From positions 1-38,410 of the forward strand of contig JAFGQR010000007.1 of the NCBI GenBank assembly GCA_016935555.1: a stretch of 38,410 bases of DNA, read 5' to 3'. The position numbers were made by a program, and so were the translations under genes. Shown here piece after piece: positions 1-6,889 of this stretch. Origin of the DNA: Verrucomicrobiota bacterium (lineage in GTDB: Bacteria > Verrucomicrobiota > Verrucomicrobiia > Limisphaerales > JAFGQR01). Under the pieces are notes generated by a model that saw only the letters and a list, made by a program, of their open reading frames with translations, searched no databases and was not told the origin of the DNA. How positions within the stretch are numbered: position 1 is the first letter of the stretch; the number at the start of each line of letters is the position of its first letter.

Positions 1-89
1 ACATGTGGATCAGCGCCAAACGCAAGGAGCACGACGCCCTGCGTCTGCGCCCCCACCCCCACGAGTTCCACCTCTACTACGACGTGTAA
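1..89 (+). CDS. 3' end of an unidentified gene (partial)
   Basis: An open frame runs in from the left edge (first full codon at base 3) and stops at TAA 87-89. The last residues are rich in His, Arg and Tyr and end HEFHLYYDV. Third positions are almost all G or C, as in the confirmed genes here, so it is probably coding. There is an in-frame ATG at base 3, but it is more likely internal because the window simply begins here. About 28 residues are too few to name a family. A hairpin begins 3 bases after the stop. Confidence 0.55.
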   Translation, partial: MWISAKRKEHDALRLRPHPHEFHLYYDV

Positions 90-92
90 CCT

Positions 93-120
93 GCATTTCT
101 ACCCAGGCGGTGAGAAATGC
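93..120 (+). terminator. Hairpin directly after the first stop codon
   Basis: GCATTTCT (93-100) pairs perfectly with AGAAATGC (113-120). Inside it ACC (101-103) can pair with GGT (109-111), leaving a 5-base loop and one bulged G. No T-run follows, so it is not a classical intrinsic terminator. It could act as a transcript-end stabiliser or be a repeat-type palindrome. The structure is seen directly; the function is inferred. Confidence 0.4.
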
Positions 121-250
121 GGGCTAACCCGGGCGCACCCTGGGGGCCCACGCCCCCTGGCACCGCGGGGCGCCGGGGCCGGGGCGTGCCGCCGGCGCCC
201 TCACCGGCCAGGGAGGACGCGCGCAGCCCGGCGCGTCCCGCCGCCTCCTC

Positions 251-276
251 TTGACATGAGTCAACCCGTTCGGGTT
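251..276. promoter_or_regulatory. Two abutting dyads upstream of the feo operon
   Basis: TTGAC-ATGA-GTCAA (251-264) is a perfect 5-bp inverted repeat. It overlaps a second one, AACCCG-TT-CGGGTT (263-276). They end 44 bases before the first feoA start. The first also contains a consensus TTGACA -35 hexamer, but no good -10 lies 16-18 bases further on. An iron-responsive operator is plausible from position, but the sequence is not a standard Fur or DtxR box that I recognise. Confidence 0.3.
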
Positions 277-320
277 TTCCTGCTTGCAAGGCGGGCGGGG
301 TTGCCCTAGTTTGCGCCCGC

Positions 321-617
321 ATGCACAAACCCGAGACCGTTTGCCCCATCCCGGGCGGATGCCCGGGCGACAGGTGCCTGTGTCCGCTGAGCCGGATCAT
401 GGCCGGGATGCCGGTTCGCATCAAGCGGCTGAACGCGCCTCCGGAGGTGTCGAATCGTTTGCGGGAGATGGGGCTGGGTGAGGATCGGCAGATCCGGCTG
501 TTGTGCTGCCAGAAGAATCTGATCTGCCAGGTTTACAACGCCCGCCTGGGCATCAGCTCGCAATTGGCGGATTACATTCTCGTGGAGCCTGTCGGCACCT
601 CGCCGGCAGGGCCATGA
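321..617 (+). CDS. feoA: FeoA-family protein with N-terminal cysteine cluster
   Basis: A 98-residue protein of the FeoA family, small SH3-like cytoplasmic partners of the FeoB ferrous-iron transporter. The FeoA core runs from about residue 22 (PLSRIMAGMPVRIKRL, then RLREMGL) to about 90. Before it lies a tail with four cysteines at positions 8, 14, 19 and 21 (C-x5-C-x4-C-x-C), and three more occur in the core (LLCCQKNLIC). The start at 321 is favoured over ATG 399 because the usual FeoA opening (PLS...G) begins upstream of 399. The stop overlaps the next gene's start by ATGA, so translation is probably coupled. The cysteine tail is unusual and might bind iron or an Fe-S cluster; that is inference. 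Confidence 0.9.
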   Translation: MHKPETVCPIPGGCPGDRCLCPLSRIMAGMPVRIKRLNAPPEVSNRLREMGLGEDRQIRLLCCQKNLICQVYNARLGISSQLADYILVEPVGTSPAGP

Positions 618-859
618 TCATGCCTGCCGCACCGCTGCCGCTCCCACAGCTTTCCCTCGGCCAATCCGGCATTGTCGATTCCGTGCGTGTGCCGCCCGAG
701 CATCGGGGGCGGCTGTTGGAGTTGGGGTTGCTGGTGGGCACGCGGGTGGAGTTGGTTCGGTTCGCGCCGCTGGGCGATCCGGTCGAGGTCAAGGTGCGCG
801 GGTATCATTTGACCCTGCCTCGTCAGGAGGCCGAGCAGATCTGGGTGACGCCGGTCTGA
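614..859 (+). CDS. feoA: Second FeoA-family protein
   Basis: An 81-residue FeoA-domain protein. It has the family pattern of an opening LPQLSLGQSGIVDSV, then RGRLLELGLLVGTRVELV with the conserved LG turn, then a final strand region with GDPVEVKVRGYHLTLPRQEAEQI (about residues 57-79). Typical stand-alone FeoA proteins are 75-85 residues, so this is full length. It starts at ATG 614 inside the stop of the upstream feoA (ATGA overlap). FeoB begins 15 bases after its stop. Unlike the first copy it has no cysteine, which suggests the two paralogues have separate jobs at FeoB. An upstream in-frame start at 503 would lie wholly within the first feoA and is rejected. Confidence 0.93.
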   Translation: MIMPAAPLPLPQLSLGQSGIVDSVRVPPEHRGRLLELGLLVGTRVELVRFAPLGDPVEVKVRGYHLTLPRQEAEQIWVTPV

Positions 860-874
860 TCCTGCTGCAGTCCC

Positions 875-3142
875 ATGCCAAAGGCCCCCGCGCCATCTTC
901 CCGGCCCGCCGCCGGTCCCCCCAGGTACGTGGTGCTCACGGGCAATCCCAATTGCGGCAAGACCACCCTGTTCAACGCGCTGACCGGCTTGCGCGCCAAG
1001 GTGGGCAACTATCCGGGCGTGACCGTCGAACGCAAGGAGGGCCGCCTGCAGGGCGCCGCCCCGGACGCTCCCGTCCGGGTCCTGGATTTGCCGGGCGCCT
1101 ACAGTCTCACGGCGCAGTCGCTGGATGAGCAGATTGCGCGCGACGTCCTTTTTCACCGGGTGCCCGAGGTGCCGCCGCCGGATCTTGTGGTGGTGGTCGT
1201 GGACGCCTCCAATCTGCAGCGCAACCTGTATTACGCCACGCAGGTTATCGAGCTGGGCTACCGGACGATCCTCGCGTTGAACATGATCGACGTGGCCCGC
1301 GAGAATGGCCACGAGATCGATCCCGCCAGGCTGGCCAAAGAACTCGCCCTTCCCGTGCTGCCCGTCGTCGCCAATGCCAGACAAGGCATCCCCGGCCTGC
1401 GCAAGGCCATCCTCGACACCCTCCGCGCCGCACCCGCCCAAGCCGCGCCCAAACACTTCGGGGAGTTGCCGCCCCTGCTGGCCCGGGAAGCGGCTGCGCT
1501 GGCCACCGGTCTCGAGGCCAGATTCCCCGAAACCCATTTCCAGTCCACCGCGGAAGCGGCGTTGATCCTGAGCGACGAGACGTTTCTGCAAGCGGGCGCG
1601 GACCGTTACCCGGCGGACATCCGGGCCGGTGTGCAGCAGGCCCGGGAGCGACTCGAGCGCGCCGGCCTGGACTGGCGCGCCGCGGCGATCGAGGCCCGTT
1701 ACACGCGGCTCGCGGCGATTGCGGACGCCGTGACGCGCGTGACTACGGACGAGTCCGAGACACGCAGCGACCGGCTGGACCGGGTGCTGACGCACCCGGT
1801 CTGGGGGCTGCTTGTCTTTGCCCTTGTCATGGTGCTGTTGTTCCAGGGCATTTTCTCGATGGCGGAGCTGCCCATGGCGGCGATGGAGCACGGCGCGGCC
1901 TGGGTGAGCGAGCACGTGAGCCGCGCGCTGGCCCCGGGTCCGCTGCACAGTCTGCTCGTGGACGGCGTCATTGCCGGCGTGGGGGCCGTGGTGGTGTTCC
2001 TGCCGCAGATCTGCCTGCTCTTCCTGTTTCTCGGCCTGCTCGAGGACACCGGTTACATGGCCCGCGCGGCGTTCCTGATGGACCGGCTGATGAACCGGGT
2101 GGGATTGCATGGGAAAAGTTTCATTCCCCTCCTCAGTTCGTTCGCCTGCGCCATCCCGGGCATCATGGCCACGCGCACCATCGAAAGCCCGCGCGACCGC
2201 CTGGTCACCATCCTCGTCGCCCCCCTGATGAGTTGCTCCGCCCGCCTGCCCGTCTACACCCTGCTGATTGCGGCGTGCATACCCGACCGGGCAATCCTGG
2301 GTTTCCTCCGGTTGCCAGCGCTCACGCTTCTGGGCATGTACGGGCTGGGCATCGTCGTGGCGCTGGGCATGGCCTGGCTTTTCAAACGCACCCTGCTCAA
2401 AGGTCCCGCCCCCATGCTGATCATGGAACTGCCGCCTTACAAGCGGCCCCTGCTTCGCGTCGTCTGCCGCCACATGTGGGACCGCGCCAGGCTGTTTCTC
2501 CAGCGGGCGGGCACCGTCATCCTCGGGATCAACATCCTGCTGTGGTTCCTGGCCACCTACCCCAAAAACACCGCCGCGCAAGCGCGCTTTGAACTGCAGC
2601 GGGCCCAGGTCAACAGCATCGCCATCCCGGACAACCCCGAGGCCAAAACCGCCGTGGAGACGCTGCGGGACGCGAAGCTGGCCGAAATCGACCGCCTCCA
2701 GCGCGGGGAACGCCTGCAACACAGCGTCGCCGGGCGCCTTGGCCGCTGGCTCGAACCGGTCATTGCCCCCCTCGGATTCGACTGGAAGATCGGCATCGGC
2801 ATTGTCGCGTCCTTCGCCGCACGCGAAATCTTCGTCAGCACCATGTCCATCGTCTATAACGTCAGCGCCTCGCACGATCCGGGTGCGGACACCCGCGCGC
2901 TGGCCGACACACTGCTGGCGCAACGGCGGCCCGACGGGACGCCGCTGTACACCCCGCTGGTGGGGTTGGCGCTGATGGTGTTTTACGTGTTTGCCCTGCA
3001 ATGCGTGAGCACGGTGGTGATTGTCCGGCGCGAAACCCAGTCGTGGCGGTGGCCATTGTTCCAATGGCTCTACATGAGCGTTCTGGCCTGGGCATTTGCG
3101 TTCGTCACCTACCAGGGAGGCCGCCTGTTGGGCTTGGCCTAG
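875..3142 (+). CDS. feoB: Ferrous iron transporter FeoB
   Basis: A 755-residue inner-membrane Fe(II) transporter with an N-terminal G domain. Visible GTPase motifs are G1 GNPNCGKT (residues 23-30), the switch-I Thr in NYPGVTVE, G3 DLPG (71-74) and G4 NMID (136-139), followed by a helical GDI-like region. From about residue 310 come repeated hydrophobic helices with the two 'Gate' halves (for example the GYMARAAFLMDRLM and FAAREIFVSTMSIVYNV regions), separated by a charged insertion (about residues 570-625). Length and order match the family. It ends shortly after the last helix and has no Cys-rich C-terminal tail. It closes a feoA-feoA-feoB operon. The function is secure; iron regulation is inferred. 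Confidence 0.98.
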   Translation: MPKAPAPSSRPAAGPPRYVVLTGNPNCGKTTLFNALTGLRAKVGNYPGVTVERKEGRLQGAAPDAPVRVLDLPGAYSLTAQSLDEQIARDVLFHRVPEVPPPDLVVVVVDASNLQRNLYYATQVIELGYRTILALNMIDVARENGHEIDPARLAKELALPVLPVVANARQGIPGLRKAILDTLRAAPAQAAPKHFGELPPLLAREAAALATGLEARFPETHFQSTAEAALILSDETFLQAGADRYPADIRAGVQQARERLERAGLDWRAAAIEARYTRLAAIADAVTRVTTDESETRSDRLDRVLTHPVWGLLVFALVMVLLFQGIFSMAELPMAAMEHGAAWVSEHVSRALAPGPLHSLLVDGVIAGVGAVVVFLPQICLLFLFLGLLEDTGYMARAAFLMDRLMNRVGLHGKSFIPLLSSFACAIPGIMATRTIESPRDRLVTILVAPLMSCSARLPVYTLLIAACIPDRAILGFLRLPALTLLGMYGLGIVVALGMAWLFKRTLLKGPAPMLIMELPPYKRPLLRVVCRHMWDRARLFLQRAGTVILGINILLWFLATYPKNTAAQARFELQRAQVNSIAIPDNPEAKTAVETLRDAKLAEIDRLQRGERLQHSVAGRLGRWLEPVIAPLGFDWKIGIGIVASFAAREIFVSTMSIVYNVSASHDPGADTRALADTLLAQRRPDGTPLYTPLVGLALMVFYVFALQCVSTVVIVRRETQSWRWPLFQWLYMSVLAWAFAFVTYQGGRLLGLA

Positions 3143-3216
3143 CGCGCGGTTCCTGGGAAGGGCGAGCCTCCAACCTGTGCACGCGCGTCGGGGCCATGAA
3201 CTGGCTCGGGGAGGAA

Positions 3217-3277
3217 CACCAAACATCCAAGACCGAAGGCCGAACGCCGAATGCCGCGCAACGCGCCATTGGATGTT
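3217..3277. repeat. Heptanucleotide array closed by a 9-bp inverted repeat
   Basis: Successive 7-bp units CACCAAA, CATCCAA, GACCGAA, GGCCGAA and CGCCGAA occupy 3217-3251, then TGCCG. AACATCCAA (3222-3230) is exactly complementary to TTGGATGTT (3269-3277), so the array could sit in the loop of a hairpin. It lies in the 276-base gap between feoB and sixA. The units resemble those of the second array at 24602-24643 (CGAA core, 7-bp period). Confidence 0.6.
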
Positions 3278-3313
3278 CGTCCTGCCGCGGCTCATGGGTG
3301 GGGGAACCCTCGT

Positions 3314-3341
3314 GGCTTGAAGCGGGGCTGAAGCCCGTGCT
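3314..3341 (+). repeat. Dispersed palindromic repeat, copy A
   Basis: A diverged copy of the repeat also seen at 20524-20552 and 23999-24028. It matches their GGCTTGAAGCGGGCTGAAGCC core with one extra G and a change in the right arm (CCCGTGCT instead of CCCGCGCT). It sits in the same orientation as the other two, between feoB and sixA. Confidence 0.7.
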
Positions 3342-3370
3342 GCGTGTCGCGGTGCCTGCAAAGGGCAGCC

Positions 3371-3399
3371 TTGACATGGGAGGGGCGCCTCACATCCTA
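3371..3399 (+). promoter_or_regulatory. Possible promoter of sixA-ppk1
   Basis: A perfect TTGACA -35 hexamer (3371-3376) is followed after 17 bases by ATCCTA (3394-3399), a weak -10. It would start transcription about 12 bases before the sixA ATG at 3419. The -35 is convincing and the -10 is not. Confidence 0.35.
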
Positions 3400-3418
3400 G
3401 CCGCAAACCGGCTGTGCT

Positions 3419-3928
3419 ATGGAACTCTATTTCCTGAGACATGCCAAGGCGGTCCCGCGAACAGGACGCGCGGTCCAGCGCGATGCGGAACGGCCGTTGA
3501 CCCCGGAAGGCGAGGCGAAGACGTGGCTGGTCGCCAAAGGCATGCAGAATCTGGGTCTGACCTTCGACCAGATATGGACCAGCCCGCTGGTGCGCGCGCG
3601 GCGGACGGCGGAGATTGTGGCCGAAGCCCTTCGACTGACGAGCAAGCTGACCCTGACGGTTCATCTTGCTCCCGACGGCGATCCGCGGCGTCTGATGGGC
3701 GACATCAAACAGGCGCAACGCAGCCTGGGCCGGGTGCTGCTGGTGGGGCACGAACCCTATCTGAGCGAGCTGGCATCGACGCTCGTGTCCGGCGGTCCTG
3801 GGATGCGGCTGACGCTGAAAAAGGCGTCCTTGGCGCTGCTGGTCACGGATGCGCTGCGCTACGGGCGGTGCGCGAGCCTGGAATGGCTCCTGGTCCCGCG
3901 CCAGCTGGCCCTGCTGGCAAAACTGTGA
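3419..3928 (+). CDS. sixA: Phosphohistidine phosphatase SixA
   Basis: A 169-residue histidine-phosphatase-superfamily protein of SixA type. The catalytic RHG-like motif LRHAKA lies at the extreme N-terminus (Arg7, His8). SPLVRARRTAEI near residue 60 carries the second conserved arginine, and LVGHEPYLSELAS places the second catalytic histidine at about 111. SixA enzymes remove phosphate from phosphohistidine on signalling or phosphotransfer proteins in the cytoplasm. The length fits (E. coli SixA is about 160). Two bases separate its stop from the next ATG, which begins polyphosphate kinase, an enzyme that works through a phosphohistidine. Shared regulation is very likely; a direct enzyme-substrate link is inference. 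Confidence 0.92.
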   Translation: MELYFLRHAKAVPRTGRAVQRDAERPLTPEGEAKTWLVAKGMQNLGLTFDQIWTSPLVRARRTAEIVAEALRLTSKLTLTVHLAPDGDPRRLMGDIKQAQRSLGRVLLVGHEPYLSELASTLVSGGPGMRLTLKKASLALLVTDALRYGRCASLEWLLVPRQLALLAKL

Positions 3929-3930
3929 CC

Positions 3931-6069
3931 ATGCAGACCTTCAAGCCGGCCCATTTCATCAACCGCGAACTGAGCTGGCTCGAGTTCAACCAGCGGGTGT
4001 TGGACGAGGCGCTGGACGAGCGCACCCCGTTGCTGGAGCGCGTCAAGTTCTTCTGCATCACCGGCTCCAACCTCGACGAGTTCTTCGAAGTGCGCGTGGC
4101 CGGGCTGAAGCAGCAGATCGAGAGCGACGTTTCGGAACGCAGCGTGGACGGCCTGACGCCGATGCAGACCTTCCGGGCCATCGTGCAGCGGGGGCGGCGG
4201 ATGGTGGACGACCAATACCGGTGCTGGCGGGAACGCCTGCGGCCGGCCCTGGCGGCACACCGGATCCGGTTTCCGGGGATCGACGAGCTGAGCCCAAACG
4301 ATCGCGCGTGGCTGGACGAGTATTATCACGCCGAGGTGCGCCCGGTGCTGACGCCGCTTTCGATCGATCCGGCGCATCCGTTCCCGCAGCTTCTGAACAA
4401 GTCGCTCAATCTGATGGTGCAACTGGAGATGGTCTTTTCGGGCCAGCCGTTGCGGCACCTTGCCGTGGTGCAGGTGCCGGCCATCCTGAAACGCTTCGTG
4501 CCGCTGCCACGCGAGGACGGTCGGCAGGACTACCTGTGGCTCGGCCGCGTGATTGGGCATTACCTGGCGGATCTCTTTCCAGGCGCGAGCATACTCGGGT
4601 ACTGGCAGTTCCGCATCACCCGCAACAGCGAGTTGTACATTGACGAGGAGGAATTGGCGAACCTGCTGAAGGCCGTCGAGAACGAGCTCCACAACCGGCG
4701 TCGGGGCGACGCCGTCCGCCTTGAAATCGAAACGGGCTGCCCGGTGGAGATACGTCACGCGCTCCAGGCCACGTTCCATCTGGGCCCCGAGGACGTCTAC
4801 CAGATTGACGGGCCGTTGAGTCCGGGGCGGCTGATGGCGCTGTGTGAGGGGGATCATTCGCCGGAGCTGCGCGACGCGCCGTTCCTGGCGCCTCTCAGCG
4901 CGCGGGTGGAGGGGTGCACGGACCTGTTTGCCGCCATTCGCGAAGGGGATATCCTGCTGCATCACCCGTACGAGAGCTTTCGAACCATCCTCGACTGGCT
5001 CGACCAGGCCGCCGCCGACCCGGACGTGCTGGCGATCAAGCAGACGCTGTATCGCACGGGGGGCGACACCCGGCTGATCGGGGCGCTGATGAAGGCGGCC
5101 AGGAACGGGAAACAGGTGACGGTGGTGGTCGAACTTCGGGCGCGCTTCGACGAGGCCAGCAACATCCAGTGGGCACGCGCCCTGGAGGACGCCGGGGTGC
5201 ACGTGGTCTACGGGCTGGTCAGCTACAAGATCCATTCCAAGACCTGCCTCATCGTCCGGCGCGACCGGGACGGCATCCGCCGCTACGTGCATCTTGGCAC
5301 GGGCAACTACAATGCCAGCACGGCCCGGCTCTACACCGACCTTGGCATGCTCACCTGCCGCCCCGAGTTTGGAGAGGATGCCACAACCCTGTTCAATCTG
5401 CTGACAGGCATCAGCCAGTTCCGGGGCCTGCGCAAGTTCCTGACCGCCCCGTTCGATCTGCACGAGCGCATCCTGGCCATGATCGACCGCGAAACGCACC
5501 ATGCCCGCCAGCGCCTGCCGGCACGCATCGTCGCCAAAATGAACTCGCTCTCCGACGACCAGATCATCCAGGCCCTGTATCGCGCCTCGGGCGCCGGCGT
5601 CCAGATCGACCTGATCGTCCGCGGCATCTGCTGCCTGCGTCCGGGGCTGCCCGGCATCAGCCGCAATATCACCGTTCGCAGCATCGTCGACCGCTTCCTC
5701 GAACACAGCCGGATTGTCTACTTCGAGAACGCCTGCCAGCCCGAGGTCTATGTCGGCAGCGCCGACTGGATGCCCCGCAATTTCTTTCGCCGCGTCGAGG
5801 TGGTCTGGCCCATCGAAGACGGCAAACTCCGGGAACGCGTGATCAAGGAAATCCTCGCGCTCACCCTGGCGGACAATGTGAAGGCGCGCCACCTCAACCC
5901 CAGCGGGGCCTATGAGCTGGCGGTTCCCAGCCTCCGCGCCCGCCGCCGTCGCAGCCAGTTCGAATTCATCGCCCGCGCCCTCCGACAGGAACCCCTCCCC
6001 TCCGCGTCCGGGGGCCGCGCGCGCCCCCCGAAGCTCAAGCTGGCTGCGCGCCCGGCGCCCCCACCGTAG
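3931..6069 (+). CDS. ppk1: Polyphosphate kinase 1
   Basis: A 712-residue PPK1, which reversibly builds inorganic polyphosphate from ATP. The N-terminal domain opens with FINRELSWLEFNQRVLDEA and the Asn-Leu-Asp-Glu-Phe-Phe block, both hallmarks of the family. The catalytic half has IHSK with His435 and FLEHSR with His592. These fall at the same numbers as the two active-site histidines I recall for the E. coli enzyme. YVHLGTGNYNASTARLYTDLG and the SADWMPRN block are also present. The start ATG 3931 lies two bases after the sixA stop; the open frame continues upstream through sixA, but there it is a shadow. The basic, low-complexity C-terminal tail (last 40 residues) is a local extension. Confidence 0.97.
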   Translation: MQTFKPAHFINRELSWLEFNQRVLDEALDERTPLLERVKFFCITGSNLDEFFEVRVAGLKQQIESDVSERSVDGLTPMQTFRAIVQRGRRMVDDQYRCWRERLRPALAAHRIRFPGIDELSPNDRAWLDEYYHAEVRPVLTPLSIDPAHPFPQLLNKSLNLMVQLEMVFSGQPLRHLAVVQVPAILKRFVPLPREDGRQDYLWLGRVIGHYLADLFPGASILGYWQFRITRNSELYIDEEELANLLKAVENELHNRRRGDAVRLEIETGCPVEIRHALQATFHLGPEDVYQIDGPLSPGRLMALCEGDHSPELRDAPFLAPLSARVEGCTDLFAAIREGDILLHHPYESFRTILDWLDQAAADPDVLAIKQTLYRTGGDTRLIGALMKAARNGKQVTVVVELRARFDEASNIQWARALEDAGVHVVYGLVSYKIHSKTCLIVRRDRDGIRRYVHLGTGNYNASTARLYTDLGMLTCRPEFGEDATTLFNLLTGISQFRGLRKFLTAPFDLHERILAMIDRETHHARQRLPARIVAKMNSLSDDQIIQALYRASGAGVQIDLIVRGICCLRPGLPGISRNITVRSIVDRFLEHSRIVYFENACQPEVYVGSADWMPRNFFRRVEVVWPIEDGKLRERVIKEILALTLADNVKARHLNPSGAYELAVPSLRARRRRSQFEFIARALRQEPLPSASGGRARPPKLKLAARPAPPP

Positions 6070-6326
6070 GCGTCCGGATCGCCGTCACCTCGGAATGACC
6101 GGCACCAGAAGCCGGGATGCGCGACCCGGATGGCCCGTGAAAAAGACGCGTTTGTCGCCGTGTTCATCCCACGACCGCAAGGGCAGGCAGGCAAAGGCAC
6201 GCTTGAGCCGGGCGGACTCGATGCGGAGAGCGGCGACGCCGGCGCCCCCGGCCCGGGGTCAGCGAAAGCTGGAACGCGCCGCCGGAGGACGATTTCGTTC
6301 CGGGCTTTTCCCCGGGCGCGGGCCGG

Positions 6327-6345
6327 GTTATGCTGTGGGCATAAC
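6327..6345. promoter_or_regulatory. Dyad just upstream of the DUF4404-type gene
   Basis: GTTATGC (6327-6333) and GCATAAC (6339-6345) form a perfect 7-bp inverted repeat around TGTGG, ending 19 bases before the ATG at 6365. TATGCT (6329-6334) could serve as a -10 hexamer and also occurs upstream of aceE, but no good -35 precedes it here. It may be an operator overlapping a promoter. Confidence 0.4.
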
Positions 6346-6364
6346 GGCACCGACATCACGAGCC

Positions 6365-6697
6365 ATGATTCACGACACACTGGAACAAATCGAAGGGCGG
6401 CTGGAGAAGGCGGGGTCGCTGGGCGAGCAGACCCGCGGCGAGCTGCTGCAGCTGATTGCCACCCTGAAGCAGGAAATCACGGATCTGTCCAGGACGGATG
6501 CGGACCAGGCGCAAAGCATTGCGGGGTTTGCGGACGCCTCGACCCGCGAGGCGACCCGGGCGAATCCCAAGCCCGAGCTGTTGGGGCATTCGCTGGACGG
6601 GCTGTCGGCCTCGGTGAACGGCTTCGAGGAGTCGCATCCGCGCCTGGTGCAGATCGTGAACCGGATCTGCGCCACGTTGTCGAACCTGGGGATTTGA
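6365..6697 (+). CDS. DUF4404-like small helical protein
   Basis: A 110-residue soluble protein. The N-terminal half is an amphipathic helix pair (DTLEQIEGRLEKAG then RGELLQLIATLKQEITDL). The C-terminal half, SLDGLSASVNGFEESHPRLV then QIVNRICATLSNLGI, has the look of the DUF4404 family (about 80-110 residues, unknown function). There is no signal peptide or membrane segment. The start ATG 6365 comes 19 bases after an inverted repeat that may regulate it. The open frame extends upstream into ppk1, but that part overlaps ppk1 out of frame and is rejected. The family call is from memory of sequence style, so it is moderate. Confidence 0.75.
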   Translation: MIHDTLEQIEGRLEKAGSLGEQTRGELLQLIATLKQEITDLSRTDADQAQSIAGFADASTREATRANPKPELLGHSLDGLSASVNGFEESHPRLVQIVNRICATLSNLGI

Positions 6698-6889
6698 CGG
6701 GAGCCACCCGGGCAGGCTGCGGGGGCTTGGTTGCCGCATCTCGGGTTGGAGGGCGCGATGGCTTGGCGTTTGCCCGGGGCGCGGAGCATTCCCGGGGAGG
6801 CCCAAGCAAGGGTCTCTTCTTGGTTCACCCGCCTGAAATCATGCGAATTCGTCAGGGCTTATCCGCGTCTGAGGACTGGCTATTGAACA

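Noticed and set aside
3217..3277. CRISPR-like array
   Set aside because: Units are 7 bp with no spacers of regular length and no cas genes anywhere in the window.
572..3751. 1059-residue open frame on the minus strand
   Set aside because: It lies antisense to feoA, feoB and sixA, is rich in Arg, His, Gln and Gly without domain pattern, and results from the high GC third-position bias of the real genes.
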